A DNA stretch of 64,000 nt from Clostridioides difficile (GTDB taxonomy: Bacteria; Bacillota; Clostridia; Peptostreptococcales; Peptostreptococcaceae): the NCBI GenBank assembly GCA_024919175.1, contig CP103804.1, forward strand, positions 2,480,001-2,544,000, written 5' to 3'. The number at the start of each line of letters is the position of its first letter. The first letter of the stretch is position 1. A program made the translations under genes and the position numbers. The notes beneath the pieces are model-generated. The model made no database searches. It was not told the origin of the DNA and worked only from the letters and a program-made list of their open reading frames with translations. Shown here in pieces: positions 18,003 through 27,301 of this stretch.

Positions 18003-18088
18003 ATAGGCAATATTAGATAAATCTAATGACGCAAAGCTATAGGGACTAAAATCTTTATATAATAAAGGTCATGTCAGCCAGTTGCCAA
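18003..18088 (+). ncRNA. Cyclic di-GMP class I riboswitch (GEMM-I), copy 1
   Basis: The aptamer core is recognisable: GACGCAAAGC, then TATAGGGACTA, then a variable stem, then GTCAGCCAGTTGCC with the tetraloop receptor. An overlapping terminator follows, so ligand binding should turn the downstream SH3-repeat gene off. A second copy with the same core lies at 33523-33600 on the other strand. Confidence 0.95.
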
Positions 18089-18124
18089 AAAGATAATAAT
18101 TCTTTTTGTTAAATTTATTTTTTA
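18086..18124 (+). terminator. Expression-platform terminator of c-di-GMP switch 1
   Basis: CAAAAAGA (18086-18093) pairs with TCTTTTTG (18101-18108), followed by TTAAATTTATTTTTT. The left arm begins at the end of the aptamer, as expected for a transcriptional OFF switch. Confidence 0.8.
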
Positions 18125-18174
18125 AGAGTTAGGTATTTTTAATAACTTAAAATTTGGCAAGAGGAGGGCTTGAA

Positions 18175-18657
18175 ATGATATCTGAATTAATGTTAAAAAA
18201 TTTTGATGAATCTAGCATCAATTTTAAGACTAAGATTAAATTGAATTTAAGAGAGAAACCAGATATAAAAAGCATGAAATTAAAAAGCATACCAGAAGGA
18301 AAAATGGTTAAGTTAAATTGTGTAGATGGAAAGTGGGCAGAAGTTGAAAGTAATTATGATAAAGGATGGTTACTCTATAAATATTTAGAGAAATTGAGTA
18401 ACTCTAAAAGTAATAATATTCTAGAAAACAGAAAAAGAAATTACATAGGAAATATAAAAACTAATGGTTTAAATCTAGAATTAAGAAATGACAGAACAAT
18501 GGATTCAAAAATAATAACTACAATTCCTGATGGTTTTAAAGTTGAAGTCTGTTATAGTGTTGGAAAATGGGCAAGAATTAATATCCATAAAAATGGAAAA
18601 AGATATTCTGGATATGTATATAATCAGTATGTAGAAGCATATTCAACTTTAGCATAA
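18175..18657 (+). CDS. Protein with two bacterial SH3 domains, under c-di-GMP control
   Basis: 160 residues containing two SH3b repeats: the first about 20-65 (LNLREKPDIKSMKLKSIPEG ends before GKWAEV and GWLLYKYL), the second about 98-155 (LNLELRNDRTMDSKIITTIP, then GKWARI and GYVYNQYV). SH3b domains normally bind cell wall, but no signal peptide or membrane segment is visible, so location is uncertain. GGAGGG at 18161-18166 selects the ATG at 18175 over a TTG at 18154. The c-di-GMP-I OFF switch upstream predicts expression when c-di-GMP is low, i.e. with motile-state genes. Confidence 0.82.
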   Translation: MISELMLKNFDESSINFKTKIKLNLREKPDIKSMKLKSIPEGKMVKLNCVDGKWAEVESNYDKGWLLYKYLEKLSNSKSNNILENRKRNYIGNIKTNGLNLELRNDRTMDSKIITTIPDGFKVEVCYSVGKWARINIHKNGKRYSGYVYNQYVEAYSTLA

Positions 18658-18900
18658 TCATATATAATAAGCTTTATAAAAAAGAATCCTATAAAGGCAA
18701 GATGTCATAAGGATATATGAAAATATATTGAGAAATAGGTTTTATACAATAGCTAAAGGCAATAAATAAAAATGAATATAATATAGATTGGCACTTCATA
18801 TGAGGTGCCATTTCTATATCTATGAAAGAAGAGTAAATGATATAAATACAAGACAGTAGACTATGAATTATATGTGAAAAGCTATTACCTATGTTTTTGT

Positions 18901-19431
18901 TTATTTTTTATAGATAGCTAATAATCTTTTTGTTCCAGAAATCTCTGCCAATACTATATCAATCATACGTCTTACATTAGCAACATGAGATTCACTAACT
19001 TCCTTTTCCCAGTCATCATCATCTTTTTGCTTAATTCCTGCTAGGTATTGATTTAAAATTTCTAATCGTTTTTCTAAAAGATTCTTTCTTTCTTCTTTTT
19101 CTAAGCATTCAATAAAGAATGCTGTAATAGAAAAAATATTAGTGTCATAATCGAATTTCAAAATAGAATTTCTCAAAGTATTATGAAATTCTATACTTCC
19201 TTTTTCTGTGATTGTGTAAACTGTTTTGTCTGGCATATTACCATCTTTTTTAACAGTACCTAAAATCAATCCTCTTTTTTCTAAAGTCTTAATTGTAGTA
19301 TATACAGTTGAGTCTGCGATATTAAACCAATACTTTACATTCATGTATTCTAACACTTTTATAATTTCATAGGCATTAAGAGGTTTTTCATTTATTAGGC
19401 CTAAAAGCATTGTTGCTGGCTTTGACAACAT
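18901..19431 (-). CDS. PadR-family transcriptional regulator
   Basis: 176 residues. The N-terminal winged helix (MLLGLINEKPLNAYEIIKVL, then STVYTTIKTLEKRGLI) is characteristic of PadR, and a C-terminal helical domain of the Vir_act_alpha_C type mediates dimerisation. PadR proteins often repress drug or lipid transporters. The nearest candidate is the ABC exporter 1.6 kb away, but a + strand gene lies between, so the link is only a guess. GGAGAG precedes the ATG. Confidence 0.85.
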   Translation of the reverse strand: MLSKPATMLLGLINEKPLNAYEIIKVLEYMNVKYWFNIADSTVYTTIKTLEKRGLILGTVKKDGNMPDKTVYTITEKGSIEFHNTLRNSILKFDYDTNIFSITAFFIECLEKEERKNLLEKRLEILNQYLAGIKQKDDDDWEKEVSESHVANVRRMIDIVLAEISGTKRLLAIYKK

Positions 19432-19468
19432 TACAATTCACTCTCCTTTGTAATATTTATTACTACAT

Positions 19469-19489
19469 AACTATATATATATATTAGTT
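19469..19489. promoter_or_regulatory. AT-rich dyad upstream of padR
   Basis: AACTA-N11-TAGTT, with an alternating TA centre, lies about 40 bases upstream of the PadR start. It could be an autoregulatory site, but it is low in information. Confidence 0.3.
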
Positions 19490-19806
19490 CTATATTAAAC
19501 TACTATTATATAGCAGTATTATTGTATCATGGAATTTTGATAAAAGAAAGCATGAATATGGATTATGCTACAAATTAATAAATGTATAAAGTTTAATTTA
19601 GTTATTTCAAGAATTTAAGTAATAAAAAATGATTTATAAGTTTAGTTTTCTACTTAAGCCATTTAGGAATGAATATAAGATAACTAAAGACAACAAAGTA
19701 ATTGTATGTGGTATGAATAATATGATAGATGTTAAAGTATGATTTTTATATGTTAATGTGATAAAATATGACCAACATATAAATTGAATTTTGAAAGGGA
19801 AAATGA

Positions 19807-20301
19807 ATGAAAAATATTTATATTATTGGTGGTACAATGGGGGTAGGTAAAACGACAGTATGTCAGTCTCTAAAATTAATATTGAAAAATAGTGTTTTTC
19901 TTGATGGTGATTGGTGTTGGGATATGCATCCATTCCAAATTACTGGTGAAACGAAAAAAATGGTTCTTTCGAATATTTGTTCATTATTGAATAACTTTAT
20001 AAAATGTAGTGCTTTTGAGAATATTATTTTCTGTTGGGTAATGCATGAACAAAGCATTATTGATACTATTATATCTTGCCTAGATATATCGGATTGTAGA
20101 GTGATAAAGGTTTCTTTAATTTGTGATGAAACTGTATTGAGAAAAAGGTTGAAGACAGATGTAGATGAAGGTTTGCGTTTTACTGATGTAATAGAAAGAA
20201 GTGTAAGCTATTTACCATTGTATGAAGGATTATCAACAACAAAAATTAATGTTTCTAATAAGTCTGTCAAAGAGATTGTTGAAGAGATACATGAATTATA
20301 A
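19807..20301 (+). CDS. P-loop kinase-like protein
   Basis: 164-residue AAA_18/nucleotide-kinase-like protein. The Walker A motif is GGTMGVGKTTV near residues 8-18. FLDGDWCWDMHPF near residue 36 resembles the substrate region of small-molecule or shikimate/gluconate-type kinases, and RKRLKTD is a likely LID arginine cluster. The substrate is unknown and there is no operon partner. AAAGGG precedes the ATG. Confidence 0.75.
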   Translation: MKNIYIIGGTMGVGKTTVCQSLKLILKNSVFLDGDWCWDMHPFQITGETKKMVLSNICSLLNNFIKCSAFENIIFCWVMHEQSIIDTIISCLDISDCRVIKVSLICDETVLRKRLKTDVDEGLRFTDVIERSVSYLPLYEGLSTTKINVSNKSVKEIVEEIHEL

Positions 20302-20623
20302 AATTTTAGTTTTGAATCTAATGTTAATGACATTATAGTATTATTGAATATTATTCTATTGATTGAGAAGTGTAAAAAAGGAATGTATTACTTACTTCTA
20401 TTTGTGCAATTCCTACTACTCTAGTTAGATTAAGAATGAGGACGAAAAAATATATAAAAAATATAATTGAATTTTAATGTTTTTCTGATATTATTAGAAT
20501 TATTTTTAATAAAAAAAACATATCTAATATATATAAAAATTAGAAATTTGAAAAAATTTGTAGTTTTTGAGTGAGTATATATTATAATAAAATAGATATA
20601 AATTTTTTATGAGGGGAAACGAA
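20302..20623. other. Intergenic region with promoter-like end
   Basis: About 320 bases. TTGAGT near 20567 and TATAAT near 20583 may form the promoter of the next gene, but the spacing is short. Nothing else is seen. Confidence 0.35.
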
Positions 20624-21022
20624 ATGAAAAAAAAGAAAAAATTGATTAGGATAATTATATGTTTTTTACTAGTAGCCAGTATTGTAAACCCATTACAAGT
20701 AGAAGCTGAAGTTATTGACGATTTTAGTACGTCTGTTTATTCAACACAAACGAATTATACATCTAGTAATGCTAAGTTTAAGACTATTAAATCTAGAAAA
20801 AGACATAGAAGTAGTAGGTTGAATAAAAGAAAAATAAAACTAAAAAAACGAAGTACAAGTAATAAAAAATATAGAAATGGAATTATAAATAAACGTGGTA
20901 ATAGAAGTATAAAAAGACATAGTATAATATCAAAGCTGATATTGTTAGTAATAGTGATATTTATCATTGGAGCTATAGTAATAGTAATACTAATTAAAAG
21001 AAATAAGAAAAGATTTTATTAA
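20624..21022 (+). CDS. Very basic signal-peptide and membrane-anchored small protein
   Basis: 132 residues in three parts: an N-terminal signal sequence or helix (KKKKKLIRIIICFLLVASIV), a central stretch of about 65 residues extremely rich in Lys, Arg and Ser (for example SRKRHRSSRLNKRKIKLKK), and a C-terminal helix (LILLVIVIFIIGAIVIVIL) with a basic tail. If the first helix is cleaved, the basic linker lies outside, anchored by the C-terminal helix; such a polycation could bind teichoic acids or DNA. GAGGGG selects the ATG at 20624 over 20609. I recognise no family. Confidence 0.7.
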   Translation: MKKKKKLIRIIICFLLVASIVNPLQVEAEVIDDFSTSVYSTQTNYTSSNAKFKTIKSRKRHRSSRLNKRKIKLKKRSTSNKKYRNGIINKRGNRSIKRHSIISKLILLVIVIFIIGAIVIVILIKRNKKRFY

Positions 21023-21246
21023 AATATAAAAATAAAATTAGTATGATTTTTATTAAGAATAATTTAAAAAGTACATAAAAAAGTTAGCTAAATGATAGGA
21101 AAACGAATTAAATTATTGAAAATAAAGTTTAAAAAGTTTGAATTAAGCATAAAATTTCAAGAAAGAAATTAGTATTGATTTTTATCAGAATTACTTTTTA
21201 GAGAGTAGTTTTAGAAGTAGTATATTTAAAAAATTGTAAAAATATA

Positions 21247-21275
21247 TTGACATTTTTTAGAAAAAGTAATATGAT
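21247..21275 (+). promoter_or_regulatory. Promoter of the T-box/trpP transcript
   Basis: TTGACA (21247-21252), a 17-bp spacer and TATGAT (21270-21275), about 30 bases before the T-box stem I. Confidence 0.7.
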
Positions 21276-21310
21276 TATTTCAATAGCAAAATAATATATA
21301 ATAAATTAAA

Positions 21311-21557
21311 TCCTATGACAAGGAAGAGTAGTTAAATTTAGGTTCAATATAGAGAGCTAAGGATGGTGGAATCTTGGCAAGAAAAAATTTGATGAATGGG
21401 CCTTAGAGGAGTAAATCAAAATCATATTTTTGAGAGTAGACTTTATCGTCAGTCGCACGTTATAGCGAATAGGGTATGTAAGTACCTGATAATGAGATAT
21501 ATAAAAATTGAGTTTTATATTAAATTTTTATATAATTTAGGTGGCAACGCGGATAAT
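21311..21557 (+). ncRNA. T-box leader, tryptophan specifier
   Basis: Stem I features (ATGACAAGGAAGAGTA, AGAGAGC, GGTGGAAT) are followed by the specifier loop GATGAA-TGG-GCCTTAGAGGAGTA, with TGG at 21398-21400 in the specifier position. The conserved T-box sequence AGGTGGCAACGCGG lies at 21539-21552, with the TGGC that pairs with the uncharged tRNA acceptor end. TGG predicts tRNA-Trp sensing and agrees with the tryptophan transporter downstream. Confidence 0.93.
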
Positions 21558-21590
21558 CTCCGTCCTATTAATTTAGGACGGAGTTTTTTT
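21558..21590 (+). terminator. T-box regulated terminator
   Basis: CTCCGTCCTA (21558-21567) pairs with TAGGACGGAG (21574-21583), followed by TTTTTTT. The competing antiterminator would use the T-box sequence just upstream. Confidence 0.93.
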
Positions 21591-21722
21591 ATTTTACGAA
21601 AAAATTCGATATGTAGAAGGTGGTGAAATAGATGTTATGAATTTCTAATGCTAAAGATGATGATTTAGAAAGCTGGCAAAAAAATAAATTGAAAATTAAA
21701 AAAATTAGGAGGAAATACAGCA

Positions 21723-22274
21723 ATGAAAACAAATACAAAAAAACTAACTTTAAACGCAATACTTTTAGCAATGGGATTATTAATACATCAAATTACACCT
21801 GCTATAGGATTACCAATGAAACCAGATATACCATTAGCAATGTTATTTGTAATACTAGTTTTAAATAAAGATGACTATAAAACTTGCTTAATAGCAGGAA
21901 TAGTGACAGGTATTTTTACGGCACTTACATCAAGTTTCCCAGGAGGTCAAGTTCCTAATATAATAGATAAAACTCTTACAGCCAATATAGTATTTTTATT
22001 AATATATGTTAGCTATAAAATGCCTTTTATAAAAAATTTATCTAAAAAAACACAGGATACTATAGTAGTTGCAATTATAATGCCAATAGGAACACTTGTA
22101 AGTGGAACAATATTTTTATTAGCTGCTCAAGCTATAGTTGGTCTTCCAGGAGCTTCTTTTACAGCCTTATTTTTAACAGTAGTATTACCAGCTGTTTTAA
22201 TAAATTTAATTGCAGGAATATTTTTATTCAAGATTGTTAATTTATCAATAAGAAGGGTTAGTTACCAAAGTTAA
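21723..22274 (+). CDS. trpP: Tryptophan ECF-type transporter substrate component TrpP
   Basis: 183-residue membrane protein with about five to six helices. It matches TrpP/YhaG (MGLLIHQITPAIGLPMKPD near the start, then TSSFPGGQVPNIIDK), the tryptophan-specific S-component-like transporter. The upstream T-box with a TGG specifier independently supports tryptophan as substrate: uncharged tRNA-Trp should raise its expression. GGAGG lies nine bases before the ATG. The energy-coupling module is not nearby. Confidence 0.87.
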   Translation: MKTNTKKLTLNAILLAMGLLIHQITPAIGLPMKPDIPLAMLFVILVLNKDDYKTCLIAGIVTGIFTALTSSFPGGQVPNIIDKTLTANIVFLLIYVSYKMPFIKNLSKKTQDTIVVAIIMPIGTLVSGTIFLLAAQAIVGLPGASFTALFLTVVLPAVLINLIAGIFLFKIVNLSIRRVSYQS

Positions 22275-22312
22275 AATTTGATTAGATTTAAATCTATTTT
22301 CATATAAAAGTA

Positions 22313-22356
22313 AAGTATAATAAACGACAGCAACTTAGCTGTCTTTTATTATACTT
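22313..22356 (+). terminator. Terminator of trpP
   Basis: AAGTATAATAAA (22313-22324) plus GACAGC (22326-22331) pair with GCTGTC (22338-22343) plus TTTATTATACTT (22345-22356), with one internal mismatch. The T-rich right arm serves as the tail. Confidence 0.75.
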
Positions 22357-22445
22357 AAAACTTTAATAATACCTTTAAAAGATTTTTCTTATTTGATATA
22401 ATTAAGGTTATGTGTAATAAAAGAAATTAACTAGGAGGAATAGAC

Positions 22446-23882
22446 GTGAGCAAAAGAAAACAAGTAACAATACCTATAGAGAAAATACAAGAACAAGATA
22501 AATATATAGAACAAATACACAGACAAAATGAAGAATACTTCAACAGAACAGGAAAGAGAAAACTCGTGTTTACTCAAACCTTTGGGTGTCAAATGAATGA
22601 ACATGATTCAGAAAAACTTTGTTCAATGTTAGAAGAAATGGGTTACCAAATGTCAATGATACTTGAAGAAAGTGACTTAATAATATATAACACATGTGCA
22701 GTAAGAGAAAATGCAGAGCTAAAAGTGTATGGAAATTTAGGTCAGTTAAAACATCTAAAAGGAAAAAATCCAAACATAAAAATAGCTGTGTGTGGATGTA
22801 TGATGCAACAACCACATGTCGTAGAAGAACTAAGAAAAAAATACAAACATGTAGACCTTATATTTGGAACACATAATCTATATAAATTTCCACAATTACT
22901 TACAGAATCAATAAATTCTGACAAGATGTTAGTAGATGTATGGGATGTAGATGGAGAAGTAATAGAAGGTCTTAGAAGTAATAGAAAATTTGAATTAAAA
23001 GCATTTGTAAATATAATGTATGGATGCAATAATTTCTGTACCTATTGTATAGTTCCATATACAAGAGGAAGAGAAAGAAGCAGAACACCTGAAGATATAA
23101 TTAATGAGATAAAAGAGCTTGTTTCAAATGGAACAAAAGAAATAACTTTGCTTGGACAAAATGTAGACTCGTATGGAAAAACACTTGAAAACCCAGTTAC
23201 ATTCTCAGAACTTTTAAGAACAGTTAATGATATAGAAGGAATTGAAAGAGTTAGATTTATGACATCTCATCCTAAAGATATATCTGATGAGGTGATATAT
23301 GCAATTAGAGATTGTGATAAGGTGTGTGAATTTTTACATTTACCAATACAATGTGGAAGTAGTAGTCTTCTTAAAAAAATGAATAGACACTATACAAAGG
23401 AATATTATTTAGAAATAATAGAAAAAGCTAAAAAAGAAGTGCCAGATATTGCTTTTTCAACAGATTTAATGATAGGTTTCCCAGGAGAGACAGAAGAAGA
23501 TTTAGAAGATACTTTAGATGTGGTTGAAAAAGTTAGGTATGATTCAGCCTTTACATTTATTTATTCTAAGAGACAAGGAACTCCTGCTGCAAAAATGGAA
23601 AATCAAATACCAGAAGAAATAAAGCATGAGAGATTTAATAGAGTATTAGAAGCAGTAAATAGAATCTCAGCAGAGATAAATGATAAATATAAAAATAGAG
23701 TAGTTGAAGTTTTGGTAGAAGGAAGAAGCAAAAATAATGAAAATAAATTTGCTGGTAGAACTAGACAAAATAAACTTGTAAATTTTGAAGGTGGAAGTAA
23801 TGATTTAATTGGGAAATTAGTTATGGTTAAAATCACTGAACCTAGAACCTTTTCTCTGAATGGTGTACTAGTAAATGATTAA
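22446..23882 (+). CDS. miaB: tRNA-2-methylthio-N6-dimethylallyladenosine synthase MiaB
   Basis: 478-residue radical-SAM methylthiotransferase that converts i6A37 to ms2i6A37 in tRNAs reading UNN codons. The N-terminal MTTase domain holds the three auxiliary-cluster cysteines (FGCQMNEHDSE, NTCAVRENAE, GCMMQQPH). The radical-SAM motif CNNFCTYC is near residue 195, followed by TRGRERSR, and a TRAM domain ends the protein. The start is GTG with AGGAGGA six bases upstream. It acts after MiaA, which is encoded 19 kb downstream. In many clostridia miaB directly precedes mutS; here about 13 kb intervenes. Confidence 0.95.
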   Translation: MSKRKQVTIPIEKIQEQDKYIEQIHRQNEEYFNRTGKRKLVFTQTFGCQMNEHDSEKLCSMLEEMGYQMSMILEESDLIIYNTCAVRENAELKVYGNLGQLKHLKGKNPNIKIAVCGCMMQQPHVVEELRKKYKHVDLIFGTHNLYKFPQLLTESINSDKMLVDVWDVDGEVIEGLRSNRKFELKAFVNIMYGCNNFCTYCIVPYTRGRERSRTPEDIINEIKELVSNGTKEITLLGQNVDSYGKTLENPVTFSELLRTVNDIEGIERVRFMTSHPKDISDEVIYAIRDCDKVCEFLHLPIQCGSSSLLKKMNRHYTKEYYLEIIEKAKKEVPDIAFSTDLMIGFPGETEEDLEDTLDVVEKVRYDSAFTFIYSKRQGTPAAKMENQIPEEIKHERFNRVLEAVNRISAEINDKYKNRVVEVLVEGRSKNNENKFAGRTRQNKLVNFEGGSNDLIGKLVMVKITEPRTFSLNGVLVND

Positions 23883-23918
23883 CACTGTATAAAATAATAA
23901 AATTATGTAAACTAATTG

Positions 23919-24060
23919 AAATAGATGTACTATAAAACAAAATATATTAAATTTTAAAATTTTAAGAACATGTATCATATATATTATGCTAATTTTAGTT
24001 TCTATTATAAATAAAAATAAATTTGATATAGGATGCAAATTCATTGTACATCTATTTTTT
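23919..24060 (+). terminator. Possible long-loop terminator after miaB
   Basis: AAATAGATGTAC (23919-23930) and GTACATCTATTT (24045-24056) are perfect 12-bp inverted arms 114 bases apart, and the right arm runs into TTTTTT. The wide loop makes termination uncertain. The rest of the 390-base gap holds nothing recognised. Confidence 0.45.
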
Positions 24061-24225
24061 ATTCTATTTTGTAAAAGTTTATCTAACTATATATAGTATT
24101 TCTTTATTATATACTAAAATACTATATAATAGACTATGGTAACACAGGAAAGATGACTATATCCTTGTAAGTTTATACATGTTATTTTTTATAGAGCTTT
24201 TAAATGCTAAATTATCTAATAGATA

Positions 24226-24259
24226 TAAAAAAGCAGTCAATTTTTCACAATTAACTGCT
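24226..24259 (-). terminator. Terminator of the DUF3784 gene
   Basis: On the minus strand AGCAGTTAATT and AATTGACTGCT pair with one G-U, followed by TTTTTTATAT, 15 bases past the stop codon. Confidence 0.85.
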
Positions 24260-24273
24260 AAACTTACTAATTT

Positions 24274-24612
24274 TTATTTTTTACATTTCTGATTAGAATA
24301 ATAGATATTGAAAAGCACACTAGCAAGTATAACTATTATAAATATTACAGCAAATGGAAGCATTTTTTTTTCATCCATTTGTCCGATCTCTATTTTATAT
24401 CCCAAAAATGACATGATGAATAACATTATAGATACAATAAAAGTAACAATACTAGAACTTCTACATAGTTTTTTTACATCATATCGAGATTTTTCTTTAT
24501 CGCTCATGGTATTATAACCTGCTAATAGCATACTTGCTTTTCCATTAAATAATAATATACTTAAAATGAACAAGGCAACTGCATTTATAACTATGAATCC
24601 TACTGCAAACAT
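24274..24612 (-). CDS. DUF3784-family small membrane protein
   Basis: 112 residues with three hydrophobic segments (about 3-22, 55-75 and 90-108). The conserved cytoplasmic loop LLAGYNTMSDKEKSRYD followed by KKLCR is the DUF3784 signature. Function is unknown; members occur throughout Firmicutes. GGAGG eight bases upstream selects the internal ATG at 24612 instead of 24627. It stands alone with its own terminator. Confidence 0.8.
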   Translation of the reverse strand: MFAVGFIVINAVALFILSILLFNGKASMLLAGYNTMSDKEKSRYDVKKLCRSSSIVTFIVSIMLFIMSFLGYKIEIGQMDEKKMLPFAVIFIIVILASVLFNIYYSNQKCKK

Positions 24613-24923
24613 TATAAAGACCTCCATATATTCTGATTTATAAGCTTACTTATTTATTAATATTTTACCATAAACATACATTAAAATCATTTATTTCATA
24701 TCTTAATCTTATTAGATATATTATCATACTATAATTTATTTATAGCGTGGTATTAATACATAGTGCTTAGCTTGAAATTGTATTAAAAATTGTGTAACAA
24801 TAATTGAACAATAATCAAATATTATAAAATATAATTTTCTATATTTTTTAGAATTATCACATTTTAAATTTAGAAGATTTTAAAAACTTCGTATATAAAG
24901 ATTTGAATGTTTGAGTACAAGTA
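24613..24923. other. Intergenic region, nothing recognised
   Basis: About 310 bases between two minus-strand genes. No clear terminator for the Nudix gene upstream on that strand and no conserved motif were seen. Confidence 0.4.
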
Positions 24924-25535
24924 TTATTCTGATAAGAAGTTTAAAAAATTTTCTAATATCTTTGCTGTTATTCCCCAAATTACATAATTTTTATATTTAT
25001 AAAATAGAACAGGATAACTTCCACTTTCAAATTTATAATCTTTCTGATTTGGAATGGAACCATATGGAAGATTCTCATCAGGAAAAACTTTGACTGTATT
25101 ATTATAGGTATTTGGAGGATTTTCTAAAAGATATTTTATAGGTACCAAAAAAGTATGGTCAACTTCATCCTTATTTATATTTAAATTATTGATGTTTTTT
25201 ATATACCCTAAATAGGGATGTATTATAAATTTTACAGGTGTTATAAGTAAGTCAAGACTTGCTATAACTTCTATATTGTCATTAAAAGTTCCAAGTTCTT
25301 CACATGTCTCTCTAAGAACAGCTTCATAAGGCGTTTCGTTAGACTCTATTTTCCCACCTGGAAAAGAAATTTCATTGGGCTGATGCTTTAAATTTTTCGA
25401 GCGAACTTCAAATAATATATGATGTATGTTATTTATTTCTACTATTGGAATTAATACAGATGCTCTTTTCATATTTTCATAGCCGTTTATATATGGTTTG
25501 TAATCTTTAAATTTATTTTTAATATTGTTTATCAT
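24924..25535 (-). CDS. Nudix hydrolase, CoA pyrophosphatase-like
   Basis: 203 residues. The Nudix box is complete: GGKIESNETPYEAV continuing into LRETCEELG (glycine, glutamate and REXXEE pattern). The preceding FEVRSKNLKHQPNEISFPGG resembles the UPF0035 segment of NudL-type coenzyme A diphosphatases, so CoA or acyl-CoA is the likely substrate. GGAGG lies about seven bases before the ATG. It is a single-gene unit; its C-terminal region is about normal for the family. Confidence 0.87.
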   Translation of the reverse strand: MINNIKNKFKDYKPYINGYENMKRASVLIPIVEINNIHHILFEVRSKNLKHQPNEISFPGGKIESNETPYEAVLRETCEELGTFNDNIEVIASLDLLITPVKFIIHPYLGYIKNINNLNINKDEVDHTFLVPIKYLLENPPNTYNNTVKVFPDENLPYGSIPNQKDYKFESGSYPVLFYKYKNYVIWGITAKILENFLNFLSE

Positions 25536-25867
25536 TTTTTCCTCCTAAAATAATATTATTAAAAAATATAGAATTAAATTCTAAAAATAACAATATATAC
25601 ATAATTATATTTATTTAATTCAAGATATAGTAATATCTATATTATTATATAATAAATCAATAAAGATATATTAACAAGTATTAACAAATACTAAAATGTT
25701 TAAGTTTAGTATTGTTTAAACTAAATTATTATAAAATAATTTTGCAACATTTAATTGAGAAAATATATTTTTATTTTAACTTACATTCATTTTTTATTTT
25801 CATAATTTTATTAAGATGAATTTTACTTTATAATTACCATCAAAAAATAAAAAGTGAATATTCATAC

Positions 25868-25897
25868 AAAAGTAAAGTGGTAAAATTATCTTACCAC
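25868..25897 (-). terminator. Terminator of the racemase-like gene
   Basis: GTGGTAA (25877-25883) and TTACCAC (25891-25897) form the stem; on the minus strand it is followed by TTTACTTTT. The remainder of 25536-25963 holds nothing recognised. Confidence 0.75.
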
Positions 25898-25963
25898 CTG
25901 CTGTTTTTATATGAATAATTTATCTAAACTATTTATAAATTAAAAATAGAGTGAATTTTATTT

Positions 25964-26656
25964 TTATAATTTTAAATACTTCTTAATAACTGACTCTGCT
26001 AAACACTTTGACGAATCAATAATATTAATTGATGGTTGTATTTTTTCTAAGACAACATTCAAATCAGTACAAGCAATCACTATATTTTCAATAGATTCAA
26101 ATTTTACACTTTCTAGAAGTTCATTCCAAATATTGATATTTTGTGGATTATTTTTATCTGTTTTTATGTTTTGAATAAGAGTATTTATCTTTTTTTGCCA
26201 CTCTTCTTTAAATATAAATTCATGACCAGCGTCTGTTATACCTTTTTGATAAATTTTAGATTCAAATGTTGAACTTGTTGAAAATAGAGTTATCTTTTGT
26301 GGAGTAGAAGGTAAATACTTAACAGTTTCTTCTACAATATTTAATAATGGAATACTAATTGATTCTTCTAACTCTTTAAAATATATATGAGCTGAATTGC
26401 ATGGCATTGCAATAAAGTTTGTACCAACTGATTCAAGTTTTTTTAGACCTTTAATGATAGTTTTTTTCATAAGTTCATGATTTATTGGACGGTCAATATA
26501 AAATGGAGTAGGTAAGGAATATATCATAATTTCAGGAAATTCTTCATCGTACTTTGCTCCATACTGAGACTGACATTCATCAATAATTAAATCAACAAAT
26601 GGTGCTGTTGACCTTGGACCCATACCAGCTAAAATTCCAATTAAATTTTTGTTCAT
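25964..26656 (-). CDS. Aspartate/glutamate racemase-family protein
   Basis: 230-residue PLP-independent racemase. The two catalytic cysteine regions are visible: MPCNSAH near residue 83 and IACTDLN near residue 193, and the start NLIGILAGMGPRSTAPFVD is typical of the family. Aspartate racemase or a related amino-acid racemase activity is likely; glutamate racemases differ in several motifs. The usual second-cysteine motif GCTEL is ACTDL here. GGAGAC precedes the ATG. It is transcribed alone and ends at a terminator. Confidence 0.87.
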   Translation of the reverse strand: MNKNLIGILAGMGPRSTAPFVDLIIDECQSQYGAKYDEEFPEIMIYSLPTPFYIDRPINHELMKKTIIKGLKKLESVGTNFIAMPCNSAHIYFKELEESISIPLLNIVEETVKYLPSTPQKITLFSTSSTFESKIYQKGITDAGHEFIFKEEWQKKINTLIQNIKTDKNNPQNINIWNELLESVKFESIENIVIACTDLNVVLEKIQPSINIIDSSKCLAESVIKKYLKL

Positions 26657-26924
26657 TCAAATAGTCTCCTTAGGTTTTGTATAGTCTATTTTTTATATCT
26701 TTTAACGATTATATCATAATTATGAAAAATATTTGAGTGTTTTTTATTTATATATAATATTTATAGTTTGCTATGAAAAAATATAAATATGGGATTAATG
26801 TATATTTAGCTGTAAACGAATGAACTCAAAAAAGATGAAATATTTTATTCGTTAGGTACAATCTTTTCTAAAAGTTAGAGTAATTTTTTATGTAGGAGAT
26901 ACTGAGTTGTTGTTAGTTTAAATT

Positions 26925-27113
26925 ATGGTATTATGTTATGTTCTATGTTACAATCAAAATTACATGAAAGAAGCAGTTAAATTTTTTATAGAAAAAGATT
27001 TGAATGGAATAAAATCTAACCTAGCTATGCTTATTGATAGTAGAAGAGGACTTTATTATGTCTTGAAAGATATACAAGAAAATTATTTGCCAAATATAAA
27101 AGAAAAAAGGTAG
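26925..27113 (+). CDS. Doubtful 62-residue open frame upstream of BlaR1-like gene
   Basis: The downstream part (MKEAVKFFIEKDLNGIKSNL followed by LIDSRRGLYYVLKDI) has coding-like composition, but no ribosome site precedes either ATG. It lies where a BlaI repressor gene would be expected, and does not resemble BlaI. It may be a remnant of a larger gene. The rest of the 26657-27301 gap shows nothing. Confidence 0.3.
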   Translation: MVLCYVLCYNQNYMKEAVKFFIEKDLNGIKSNLAMLIDSRRGLYYVLKDIQENYLPNIKEKR

Positions 27114-27301
27114 ATATAAAAAGTTATTATCTTATTTAATTAAATTTAAGTATATTAATTATAAAAGATATTGAAATTTTTAATTGGTGTCATGAAAGGA
27201 TTCTTTGTATTAAGAGAGATATAGTTCTATTCCTATTTTTAGAGTGGTGTTTGTTTTCAAATATTCCACAATTCACTCTAGAACAAGGGCGGTGAAAATT
27301 T

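Noticed and set aside
21396..21626. Open frame inside the T-box leader
   Set aside because: It overlaps the specifier loop, the T-box sequence and the terminator; conservation there is structural.
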